The notes beneath the pieces are model-generated. The model was not told the DNA's origin. It made no database searches and was given only the letters and a program-made list of their open reading frames with translations. A DNA stretch of 15,181 nucleotides, taken from assembly GCA_903921455.1 (NCBI GenBank), contig CAIXPZ010000016.1, positions 1 to 15,181 of the forward strand, read 5' to 3'. This document shows, piece by piece, positions 6,185 through 13,469 of this stretch (its first letter is position 1; each line of letters opens with the position of its first letter). This DNA comes from an uncultured Verrucomicrobia subdivision 3 bacterium (lineage in GTDB: Bacteria > Verrucomicrobiota > Verrucomicrobiae > Limisphaerales > UBA11358). The position numbers and the translations under genes are program-made.

Positions 6185-7302
6185 ATCTCACTGATAATCG
6201 AAGAACCACCGCCAATGTCGGAGACGGCCGGCTTAGGCATCACGATCCGCTACCGCCCACGGCGGCGGAACGCGCGTTGGCCGGAGCAGAGATTTTCTGC
6301 GGCACAATACCGCAGAGCGTCAGCGGCAATGGCGGGCACGACCAACTTTTCAAGGTGGTTTGCACATTGGTAACCGGTTTCAAGCTCTCGCCGACTTCAA
6401 CGTGGAAACTGATGTTGGATTACAACCAGCGCTGTCAACCGCGTTGGTCAAAAGCTGAACTCGTCCACAAATTCGCGGACGCGTTCAAACTCAACGATGT
6501 CCATTTTGTTGAAGCCGACCTGATGGTTTCACTTCCGTTTAGCGCCACCGCGGCTACAGGCGATGACAGTGATTTTATCACCCCGGTGGCAAGCGCCTCA
6601 CCGATTCAACGAGCAAAGCCATCCAGAACAGGTTTCGACCATGGCACCGACGTTCAACTGCAACGGTTAGCCGCACTGCGTGGTATTTCCATCGCCGGCC
6701 TGCGCTGGGCTCAAGAGCGCGGCGTGCTAGTTTTTGGATCGTTTGCCGGCCACCAAGTTTACGGCATCACCGATCAGACAGGCGCTGTGCTTGAGGTCCG
6801 CCGGGTCGACGGCAGGACTTTCCCAGCTATCGGCAATTTAGCTGACCGGAAATCCCACGCCCTGCGCGGCACCTGCAAACGGCATCCGGTCGGCATCAAT
6901 GAGGCAGCGAACTGCACTCACGTCATCGTCACGGAAGGTATCCCAGATTTTCTGGCCGCGCATGACCTGATCTTGCGCGCGCAGTCCAGCGGTGTCACCA
7001 CGCCGTTGTGCGCACCAGTGGCGCTGCTCAGCGCGAACGTGATCCTCGACGAATCCGTGCTGCCGATTTTCAAGGGAAAGTTTGTGCGCATATTATACCA
7101 CAACGACGTGAGCGGTGCCGGTTGGAAGGGTGCACGCCGTTGGCAGCAACAGATTGTGAAAGCGGGCGCGTTCAGTTGCGATTTCTTTCATTTCCATAAG
7201 ATCGCCGACGCCACGATAAAGGACTTGAACGATTACATCGTCGTTGTGGACGCAGGTCAACTCGGATCTGGTTACCATGCTCTTGAGGGATTTTGGCCAT
7301 GA
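6181..7302 (+). CDS. Primase-like protein: PriCT-like helical domain plus Toprim
   Basis: This is a 373-residue protein. Residues about 46-105 (SGNGGHDQLFKVVCTLVTGF, then LMLDYNQRCQPRWSKAELVHKF) match the helical PriCT-like domain seen in element-encoded primases. Residues about 155-235 hold a beta-rich region (GVLVFGSFAGHQVYGITDQTGAVLEVRRVDGR). Residues about 245-345 are a Toprim domain, with IVTEGIPDFLAAHDL (Glu252) and LYHNDVSGAGWKGARRW (Asp309). Toprim domains form the metal site of DnaG primases and topoisomerases. Here the first acid of the DxD motif is His307, and neither a zinc-binding domain nor a full DnaG RNAP-like core is evident, so primase activity is uncertain. It is coupled by ATGA overlaps to the HTH genes on both sides and lies two genes upstream of the polymerase. 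The likely role is priming or licensing of element replication. Confidence 0.72.
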   Translation: MNLTDNRRTTANVGDGRLRHHDPLPPTAAERALAGAEIFCGTIPQSVSGNGGHDQLFKVVCTLVTGFKLSPTSTWKLMLDYNQRCQPRWSKAELVHKFADAFKLNDVHFVEADLMVSLPFSATAATGDDSDFITPVASASPIQRAKPSRTGFDHGTDVQLQRLAALRGISIAGLRWAQERGVLVFGSFAGHQVYGITDQTGAVLEVRRVDGRTFPAIGNLADRKSHALRGTCKRHPVGINEAANCTHVIVTEGIPDFLAAHDLILRAQSSGVTTPLCAPVALLSANVILDESVLPIFKGKFVRILYHNDVSGAGWKGARRWQQQIVKAGAFSCDFFHFHKIADATIKDLNDYIVVVDAGQLGSGYHALEGFWP

Positions 7303-7592
7303 GCACCACTAACTTTTCTAATGAAGGTCACGCCACGGCACTGCCGGCTGGTTCCGGTCTAGAGCCATTCCAGGTGACTCGTAAGCAGCTGCACCAAATT
7401 TTTAATTCTCAGCAGCTAGTCAAACAGATGGTCGCCGCGGGCTGGATTGTTCCGGTGCGACCTGGAAAGCAGGGACGTGAATCACTATTCGATTACCAAT
7501 CCGCTAAGTCTGCTTTCGCGCGATTAAGGGCCGGCGAAGCGCCGAAATCGATGGTCAATCCGGTGAACAACCAACTCCAGGAGGCAAAATGA
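7299..7592 (+). CDS. Small putative DNA-binding protein
   Basis: This is a 97-residue protein that resembles a compact winged HTH: residues about 25-75 carry FQVTRKQLHQIFNSQQLVKQMVAAGWIVPVRPGKQGRESLFDYQSAK, that is, a helix pair followed by a hairpin-like wing and a closing helix. The N-terminus is short and polar. The family is not recognised with certainty. The ATG at 7299 overlaps the upstream TGA (ATGA) and has GAGGGA at 7285-7290, 8 bases upstream; a TTG at 7293 is a weaker alternative. Its stop overlaps the polymerase ATG by 4 bases. A conserved tiny gene between primase and polymerase could supply origin recognition or link the two enzymes. This is inferred from position. Confidence 0.6.
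   Translation: MSTTNFSNEGHATALPAGSGLEPFQVTRKQLHQIFNSQQLVKQMVAAGWIVPVRPGKQGRESLFDYQSAKSAFARLRAGEAPKSMVNPVNNQLQEAK
7579..7584 (+). promoter_or_regulatory. Consensus ribosome binding site for the polymerase gene
   Basis: AGGAGG lies 4 bases before the ATG at 7589, inside the end of the preceding gene. It supports this start over the internal Met34. It is one of the few perfect Shine-Dalgarno sequences in the window. Confidence 0.75.
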
Positions 7593-10153
7593 AATCTGCG
7601 AATATTGAGGATTTATCGCAGGTTGAGGGGGCAAAAACTACCTCATCTGAAAGCGTTTCAAACGATTTGGCGACGAACCGCCGTAAGATGACGGTATGGG
7701 TTCCCATACCCACAATTTACGGCGGCAACATGATTTTGATTGGCTTCGACACGGAATATCAATACTGCGACGGACGGAACGAAGTGTTGTCGTATCAATT
7801 TTACGCTTGTGATCCGACCGGTGCCATCGCCTGGAGCGGGATTTATTACCCGCCTGAAAATGGTCGCCGTGTGAAGCTGAAGTGGTTTATCGAACGCGTC
7901 ATCACCGAGGGCCGGCGGCAAAAGAAACTTTCCCGCTGGCCGAAGCGTGCCTACCTCATCGGCCATTTCAATTTAGCTGACCTGAGCGCATTTAACGACT
8001 TCGAGCAATTCAAAACCGAGTTCGACGCAATCCGCCGCACGTTCGCAACTATTACCCAGGACACTGCCATCACTTGTTGGGACGTTGACCGGCACAAACA
8101 CAAGATCGCGCTGGTGCTTCGCGACAGCATTCTACTTGCCCCGGCCGGGATGCAGTCGCTTAAAGCCCTTGGCGATCTGGTCGGTGTAAAAAAGCATGAT
8201 CTCAATGAAGGCGAGATTGAAAAAATGTCCGCGCTACTGGCCTCCGACCAACCGCGCTTTGAGGAATATGCGCTGCGCGATCCGAAGGTCGCTGTTCACT
8301 ACTGTATAAAAATTATGGCCATTAACTTTGAATTGACGGGCAAATCAGAAATTCCGCCAACACTTTCATCCATTGGGATCAGCCACCTGCTTGCAATTTG
8401 GGAGCACAGCGGCCTTGATAAACATCTGGTGTTGGGCACCGAGGAGACCTTCTCGCAGGAGTGGGTTCCAAAGGTCGGTCATTCCGTCAAGCGCAGAATC
8501 ACCGTTCCAACTGCCGACCGGTGTGTTCATGAAAGTTTTGTTACCGAGTGTTACCACGGTGGTCGGAACGAACAGTATTTCTTTGGCGCCAGCGAGATGG
8601 GCGACTGGATTGATTTTGACTTATGTGGCGCATACACCACGGCGATGGCGCTAATCGGTATGCCACGCTGGGATCAAACCCGAACTTCTAAAGACGTCAA
8701 CGAATTCCAACCGGGTGTTCTTGGGTATGCACGCGTGAAATTCCGCTTCCCGGACAATACCAGGTTTCCTTGTCTACCGGTGCGCACCGCCAACGGTTTG
8801 ATCTTTCCGTTGGAGGGCGAGTCTTTTTGTTGTGCGCCAGAAATTTATTTGGCGCAGTCCATGGCAGCCCAAATTGAAATCTTGCACGGCGTCATCGTGC
8901 CCGCTGATTTCAATATTCGTCCGTTTGAAAAATTCATCTTGGACTGCACCAAGCGCCGGAAGTCATTCACGAAGAAATCTCTCGAAGAATTGTTTTGGAA
9001 GGAATTGAGCAATGGTAGTTATGGGAAAACCGCCCAGGGTCTACGCCGGAAGCGCGTCTTTGATTCCCGCACCGGCGAACATCAGGATCTGCCGCCCAGC
9101 AAGGTGACCAATCCGTATTTCGCGGCGTTCGTCACCTCGTTTGTCCGTGCTGCACTCGGTGAAATCCTCAGCCGGTTGCCGTTACACGTTCAGGTCTCCA
9201 ACGCCACCACGGACGGATTTTTGGCCACCGCCACCGATGCCGAGGCACTTGCAGCATCCCAAGGTCCCATCTGTCGCCTGTTCGCCCAGTCACGTATGCA
9301 AATCTGTGGTGACGTAATCGTGTTGGAGCAGAAGCATCAGGTGCGTCAAGTCCTGGGTTGGCGCACTCGCGGGCAGGCAACGCTCATTCCCGCGCCCGGT
9401 AAGGAGACCGTGCTGGCCAAGGCGGGGTTGCACGCTCCGACGCGCGACCGCGCTGAACAGAATCAATGGATTCTCGATCAGTTTGCAAACCGAACTGAGA
9501 ATACGACTCATATCTCAAAGCGTTTTCGCACACTGCCGGACATCTACGCCAACGGCGGCGACCTCGTCAGTAAAGAACATGTCATCAAAGTCTCGATGGA
9601 ATTTGATTGGAAACGCCGGCCCAGCACCATGGCCACGCGCCCGATTAATGGCATGCCACATCTATATTTTGACACGGTGCCGTGGCGGACGGTCGCTGAG
9701 TTCGCAGCGTGCCGGGAGCAGTGGGAAAATTTTAAGGGCTCGGAAGGTCGGGTTTTGAAATCGGAAGGCGATCTCCTCCGGTTTAACGATTACCGCGCCA
9801 CGGCATCAGTCGCTGGCGTCCGCAAACCGCGCAACAACTCCGCTTTGAAGACTGCCCATCGGATGTTCCTCCGCGCCTATGTCCGCTCCGCGTGGGGGCT
9901 TGATGCATCGGTCATGTCTTACTCTGAAGTTGCTGCGTGGCTGACAGAGCTTGGGTACTCAACAAAAAAGTCTGATCTGGAAAACGCAAACCGCGCCGCT
10001 GTCAAGTTCGTGGCGAACCTCGTGCCGCACATGCCTGTTGTTGAAACTTTTCTTGCACGAATCCGTGACCGGTTCCCTAAGTTCCAATCTGGAATGCTGC
10101 TTATGCCGCAAGCGCCGGTAGGTTTGCTCAAAATTTCCTCTCCGACCCAATAA
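7589..10153 (+). CDS. Family B DNA polymerase with 3'-5' exonuclease
   Basis: This is an 854-residue replicative polymerase. The exonuclease domain (about 48-235) has Exo I FDTEY (Asp54, Glu56), Exo II GHFNLADL (Asn128, Asp131) and Exo III YALRD (Tyr227, Asp231), all intact, so proofreading is likely. The polymerase domain (about 335-600) has motif A DLCGAY (Asp344, Tyr349), motif B KELSNGSYG (Lys471, Asn475, Tyr478, Gly479) and motif C TTDGF (540-544, Asp542). The canonical first Asp of motif C (DTD) is Thr; the second, metal-binding Asp is kept. EQKH and WRTRGQ follow, perhaps the thumb KxY region. Residues about 690-854 form a C-terminal extension I cannot assign. The shape and motifs suit the protein-primed/organellar/viral or primer-independent branches rather than Pol II. 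It is coupled to the upstream gene by ATGA overlap. No terminal-protein gene is evident. Confidence 0.88.
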   Translation: MKSANIEDLSQVEGAKTTSSESVSNDLATNRRKMTVWVPIPTIYGGNMILIGFDTEYQYCDGRNEVLSYQFYACDPTGAIAWSGIYYPPENGRRVKLKWFIERVITEGRRQKKLSRWPKRAYLIGHFNLADLSAFNDFEQFKTEFDAIRRTFATITQDTAITCWDVDRHKHKIALVLRDSILLAPAGMQSLKALGDLVGVKKHDLNEGEIEKMSALLASDQPRFEEYALRDPKVAVHYCIKIMAINFELTGKSEIPPTLSSIGISHLLAIWEHSGLDKHLVLGTEETFSQEWVPKVGHSVKRRITVPTADRCVHESFVTECYHGGRNEQYFFGASEMGDWIDFDLCGAYTTAMALIGMPRWDQTRTSKDVNEFQPGVLGYARVKFRFPDNTRFPCLPVRTANGLIFPLEGESFCCAPEIYLAQSMAAQIEILHGVIVPADFNIRPFEKFILDCTKRRKSFTKKSLEELFWKELSNGSYGKTAQGLRRKRVFDSRTGEHQDLPPSKVTNPYFAAFVTSFVRAALGEILSRLPLHVQVSNATTDGFLATATDAEALAASQGPICRLFAQSRMQICGDVIVLEQKHQVRQVLGWRTRGQATLIPAPGKETVLAKAGLHAPTRDRAEQNQWILDQFANRTENTTHISKRFRTLPDIYANGGDLVSKEHVIKVSMEFDWKRRPSTMATRPINGMPHLYFDTVPWRTVAEFAACREQWENFKGSEGRVLKSEGDLLRFNDYRATASVAGVRKPRNNSALKTAHRMFLRAYVRSAWGLDASVMSYSEVAAWLTELGYSTKKSDLENANRAAVKFVANLVPHMPVVETFLARIRDRFPKFQSGMLLMPQAPVGLLKISSPTQ

Positions 10154-10160
10154 GAATTTT

Positions 10161-10526
10161 ATGAGTCAACCTACAACCGATCTAGCTGGAAAAATCGAGA
10201 AGATGGCGCGCCTGGCGTTTGATCCGGCAGCTGCAGAAGGTGAATCTGTTGCCGCCGTCACAAAGCTCGTTCAAATCGCTCGGAAAAACTCGATCGATTT
10301 TAATAGCTTCAAGATTTTACTGGGCGTCACAACGAGTGCCCCCAAGTCGAAGTTATCGTATTCGGCTGACGTAATGCCCTTCGGCAAATATGAAGGGCTT
10401 ACTTTTGAAGAGATCTTCCTGAGCAACCCGGATTATCTCGACTGGATATCGAAAAAGGTAACTTGGAACAAAAAACTTACGGACTGCATCCACGCCTTTC
10501 TCAAGGCCAAACAAAATTTAGGGTGA
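10161..10526 (+). CDS. DUF2786-like / exonuclease X C-terminal-like small protein
   Basis: This is a 121-residue protein. Residues 12-46 (KIEKMARLAFDP, then GESVAAVTKLVQIARKNSID) resemble the N-terminal helical motif of DUF2786. Residues 71-100 (VMPFGKYEGLTFEEIF, then PDYLDWISKK) match the small MPFGKYKG..l..iP..YL.W module found at the C-terminus of exodeoxyribonuclease X and in DUF3820 proteins, probably a nucleic-acid or protein docking element. No nuclease catalytic domain is present. It begins 7 bases after the polymerase stop, so it is likely in the same transcript and may be a polymerase accessory factor. The start lacks a Shine-Dalgarno sequence (AGAATTTTATGAG). Confidence 0.62.
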   Translation: MSQPTTDLAGKIEKMARLAFDPAAAEGESVAAVTKLVQIARKNSIDFNSFKILLGVTTSAPKSKLSYSADVMPFGKYEGLTFEEIFLSNPDYLDWISKKVTWNKKLTDCIHAFLKAKQNLG

Positions 10527-10529
10527 ATT

Positions 10530-10805
10530 ATGAGAAACGACAATAGCATATTTGCCACGCTGTTCTCCGACGCTTTCCCGCTTGTTATCGACCCAAGCAC
10601 CGTAGCCGGAGTGGGTCTGATATTCCTGCTCTACCCGAATGGCGGGGGCGAGCTAGTCCGCATGCTGAACTTCATATTTCATCTCGCTAGGCTGCGATTG
10701 GCGCCCGCCGCCGCGCGCAAAACAGTTTTACAGGTATTACGGCCGCTATCCCGGTCGGCCTGTGGAAGCACAGAAAACATCAATAAATCAAACTATGATC
10801 AATAA
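10530..10805 (+). CDS. Small hypothetical protein
   Basis: This is a 91-residue protein of no family I recognise. The first half is hydrophobic (IFATLFSDAFPLVIDP, VAGVGLIFLLYP, MLNFIFHLARL) and could be an amphipathic or weak membrane-associated region. The second half is basic and small-residue rich. Its ATG is 3 bases past the preceding stop, with AGGGTGA just upstream as a modest ribosome binding site. Its end overlaps the start of the next gene. The weak composition leaves some doubt that it is a real protein, but the tight spacing favours it. Confidence 0.45.
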   Translation: MRNDNSIFATLFSDAFPLVIDPSTVAGVGLIFLLYPNGGGELVRMLNFIFHLARLRLAPAAARKTVLQVLRPLSRSACGSTENINKSNYDQ

Positions 10806-11355
10806 AACACCCGGCGGAAATTCCTATCATGCACCACGTCACCCAAATCAGAAGCAGGACCAATGTAGTCCAAAAGATGAAAGCCAAATCAAAATGAAAC
10901 GATTAAATCCAAAGCGCAAAACACTGACATACTTGAAAAACCTGCGGTCACCGAAGGATGATTGTGTTCTCTTGCTAGTCATGTTCACTCCCCTGCCACC
11001 GCAGTTTACTGCCTTATATTATAACGTGAATACATGCCCCAGAATGTTGGCTTTAGCCTGGACGATTTTTTCGTTGGGTCTAAAGCCCAGCGCAATAAAT
11101 CGATACGTAATACGCCCTGACGGTTATACCGCTGAACCTTTTCCTGGGAATCGACAAAACCTGAAAACAGTGCTTGAACAACTCGACGCCGATGTCAACG
11201 AACATCGCCCTCGGATGATTAATACGGTGAATGATAGCTTTGAGCTGACCGTTCTCGCCAATGAATTTGCACGAATAGGTTTCATGCCGACGTGGCTGCC
11301 AATTCCAGAAAATACCCGATCATTATGCACTTTGAATCGACACCCCCGCAATTAA
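10795..11355 (+). CDS. Hypothetical protein of the element
   Basis: This protein is up to 186 residues and matches no family I recognise. The N-terminal 40 residues are polar, basic and probably disordered. The rest looks folded: LRSPKDDCVLLLVMFTPL, ALYYNVNTCPRMLALAWTIFSLGL, an Asp/Glu-rich LKTVLEQLDADVNE helix, and SFELTVLANEFARIGFMPTW. The start is uncertain: ATG at 10795 overlaps the previous gene, GTG at 10762 overlaps it further, and ATG at 10894 would give a 153-residue form beginning at the basic segment MKRLNPKRKTL. Base composition is more AT-rich than in the polymerase gene. Its last 31 bases overlap the start of the next gene in another frame. Confidence 0.5.
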   Translation: MINKTPGGNSYHAPRHPNQKQDQCSPKDESQIKMKRLNPKRKTLTYLKNLRSPKDDCVLLLVMFTPLPPQFTALYYNVNTCPRMLALAWTIFSLGLKPSAINRYVIRPDGYTAEPFPGNRQNLKTVLEQLDADVNEHRPRMINTVNDSFELTVLANEFARIGFMPTWLPIPENTRSLCTLNRHPRN

Positions 11356-11945
11356 CTCGACGAACGCCGGCCGTCTCCAACGAATTGCAAATATGCAATT
11401 CGGTGAAAGCGGCACTCGGCCTGCAATACAACTTGCGCACCGAGCGCTTTACGTTCACTGCTCCGGATCAGCCGGGCAGAATCGTAATTTCCGAGGAGGC
11501 GTTGCTCGTGCTTATCTCTACCACCTTGGCACAGAAGCCGGAAATGTTCCCGATAACTCAAATCCACCCCCGTCGCTTGAAGCGGATCATCCGTATGCTG
11601 CGAGCCTTGTGCGCTGATGCTGATGAGGGCGCCCGCCGTGGTCTCGACAGGTTTGTGGAGAATTGTCTAGTTCTACAGCCCGGCGGAGATATCACCTCCA
11701 CCGAGGTTTATTCTGCATACGCGGCAGATGCATTGCGCGATGGTGAAGCTACCCTGACGCACTATGAATTTCATCGGGTTCTATCGGGTGTGATAAAACA
11801 GCGGTTCAATCTCTCCAAGCGACATACGATAGTTCGCCCAAATCTGGATGGTCGATTGACCAAGCGCAATGGCTGGCGCGGACTCCGACTCAATAGTGAT
11901 ACCGATGATACTGATGATAGCACTTTGCATTTAGCTACTGAATAA
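11325..11945 (+). CDS. Stand-alone winged-helix protein like the C-terminus of D5/P4 primase-helicases
   Basis: This is a 206-residue protein. Residues about 83-107 are basic and helical (RRLKRIIRMLRALC). Residues about 107-190 (LDRFVENCLVLQPGG, DITSTEVYSAYAADAL, LTHYEFHRVLSGVI, NGWRGLRLN) follow the pattern of the winged-helix DNA-binding domain that ends D5- and P4-type primase-helicases: F..ec, then a v....LY.aY segment, then the f...L helix and a closing G..L strand. No Walker A/B helicase motifs or primase motifs are present, so the domain stands alone. The tail is acidic (SDTDDTDDS). It could recognise the element's origin or regulate replication. The ATG at 11325 is chosen; a GTG at 11292 would add 11 residues. 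It overlaps the upstream gene. Confidence 0.55.
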   Translation: MHFESTPPQLTRRTPAVSNELQICNSVKAALGLQYNLRTERFTFTAPDQPGRIVISEEALLVLISTTLAQKPEMFPITQIHPRRLKRIIRMLRALCADADEGARRGLDRFVENCLVLQPGGDITSTEVYSAYAADALRDGEATLTHYEFHRVLSGVIKQRFNLSKRHTIVRPNLDGRLTKRNGWRGLRLNSDTDDTDDSTLHLATE

Positions 11946-11964
11946 TCTCGCACCTCTTAAAATT

Positions 11965-12543
11965 ATGAACACTGAAACGTCGACTGAAACACCTCAAACA
12001 CCCATAGCGGTGCTAGACGCAGCGCCTCCCGTCAAAGAACAGCCGGACGTGGTTAGCGCCTCACAAACCCCGCCAGCGTCATCCACGGCCCCGGGGGCAA
12101 CGGCGGCCAGTCCGTCGAACGCCACTCCACCGCCACTGGAAAGGACGGCTGCTGCCATTAACCAAACGATACGGTTAAGTCAGTTTAACCGACAGCGCCG
12201 CCGGTTCTGTCCGGCAACTGTCGCCAAGCCACGTATCGGGGAGCATGACTTGCATATTGAGGGCTCACTGAAAGTGGTCAACCGGACGGGCACCGTTTTT
12301 GAGATTCAGCTGGACACGATGTTGCCAGGGGCAGTAGCACCGCACTTTGTGTCGGTGGCCCAAGAGCAATTCGAAGGCGTCTTGAATCAACTGCTCATCA
12401 AGCCGGCAACCATCGCGTTCATCGGTCATCTTGAAGACGTCAAGGCCACTCGCAAGGCCGCAGCCGAAAAGGCCAAGCAGGCTAGCGCCCTTGAGAAGGA
12501 AGCGAATGATGCAGAGCTGCGAAACATGCTTAACAAACAATAA
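11965..12543 (+). CDS. Hypothetical protein with Pro/Ala/Thr-rich N-terminus
   Basis: This is a 192-residue protein. Residues 1-60 are low-complexity (Pro, Ala, Thr, Ser), likely disordered. Residues about 66-100 carry a basic patch (RLSQFNRQRRRF). Residues about 95-158 appear beta-rich (HDLHIEGSLKVVNRTGTVFEIQLD, then ATIAFIGHLEDV). Residues 160-192 form a charged Ala/Lys/Glu helix, probably coiled coil. The family is not recognised; a DNA-binding or scaffold role is possible but unsupported. It lies in the plus-strand run, 19 bases past the previous stop and 5 bases before the next start. The start has no Shine-Dalgarno sequence but an AAAATTATGAAC context similar to other genes here. Confidence 0.55.
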   Translation: MNTETSTETPQTPIAVLDAAPPVKEQPDVVSASQTPPASSTAPGATAASPSNATPPPLERTAAAINQTIRLSQFNRQRRRFCPATVAKPRIGEHDLHIEGSLKVVNRTGTVFEIQLDTMLPGAVAPHFVSVAQEQFEGVLNQLLIKPATIAFIGHLEDVKATRKAAAEKAKQASALEKEANDAELRNMLNKQ

Positions 12544-12548
12544 AACTT

Positions 12549-13469
12549 ATGAACCGAAAGCGCATTGAACAGCTAGCCCGTATATTGCCCGGTGACGCAG
12601 CCATCTTCACTGCTGGACTTAAGCCACAAGATCCAGCACTACGACCCGCTGAACAATTGGCGATCGCGGCAAGCGATCCTGCATTTTGTTATCACCTGAT
12701 CATGGAATTCGTGGCTAGAAACGAACCGCTTCCAGTGGAAGTATGTGAGGCCTGCCTGCGCCGAGCTTTCAATCATTATGCAACGAATTCCGGACTTCCG
12801 GACTCGGTGAATCTTCAGGTGGAGCAATTGTCACATCCGGCTCGCCGCATTGAGCGAAATGTTTTGCAGGCGCTTCTGATTTCGCGTGACTGCTCCTACA
12901 CGCAAATCGCCAATTGGCTGGATCTGGGGGAGCCCGCCGTAAAACTATACGAAATCCTACATTGGAATGTGAGGCACAGATCTGCCGAGGCCGCTTACAT
13001 AGCGGGGCTGGTTTTCCCCGAGGGACGGGTCGCTTTATTGAAAACCGGAGCTGCTGAATCCCTCCCGTTTGAAGCCCGGTTATTGATTGCCGGCCATTTG
13101 TATGGCGCCAAGGAAGTCCTTTGGCTGGCGGGAATCAATACTGCGGACGCGCAGCCCCCATCGGCCAACCAAAGCCGCAAGGATTTCGAGCAGACGGTGC
13201 TCGAAAATGCGGTCCAGCTCGCGCGATCGGGAGCCTTGAATTCTAAATCGGCTCCCGGCATTGCTCATGCCAAGACAATCATAGCCGCCGAGCAAAGCCG
13301 TGAATCGGCTGGAAATCCAGCCACCAGTCACAACAGCAATAACATTTCTATTAGCGACGCGATCCTCTTGAGCATGGGCAACACACCCGAGCAAGCCGCT
13401 AAATTAGCAGAGGAAGGTTCCGCATTTCTCGCTGAAAGATTAGCCGAGATACGAGAATTAGAGGGATAA
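12549..13469 (+). CDS. Hypothetical protein with a possible HTH
   Basis: This 306-residue protein is mainly helical. Residues about 114-140 (CSYTQIANWLDLGEPAVKLYE) look like a sigma-region-4 or RepA-type HTH: helix, turn at DLGE, recognition helix. Before it, residues 33-75 are helical with three Cys. Residues about 160-235 hold a possible second helical domain. Residues about 245-270 are polar and linker-like, and the end (SISDAILLSMGNTPEQAAKLAEEGSAFL) resembles a UBA-like three-helix tail. No family is recognised. Candidates are a transcription regulator or a partition or packaging adaptor, but none is supported beyond the HTH guess. It is the last plus-strand gene and closes the run; no obvious terminator follows. 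Confidence 0.6.
   Translation: MNRKRIEQLARILPGDAAIFTAGLKPQDPALRPAEQLAIAASDPAFCYHLIMEFVARNEPLPVEVCEACLRRAFNHYATNSGLPDSVNLQVEQLSHPARRIERNVLQALLISRDCSYTQIANWLDLGEPAVKLYEILHWNVRHRSAEAAYIAGLVFPEGRVALLKTGAAESLPFEARLLIAGHLYGAKEVLWLAGINTADAQPPSANQSRKDFEQTVLENAVQLARSGALNSKSAPGIAHAKTIIAAEQSRESAGNPATSHNSNNISISDAILLSMGNTPEQAAKLAEEGSAFLAERLAEIRELEG

Noticed and set aside
7589..10153. Calling the polymerase a piPolB outright
   Set aside because: The motif C difference and the Toprim partner leave the subfamily open; a phylogeny is needed and was not possible here.
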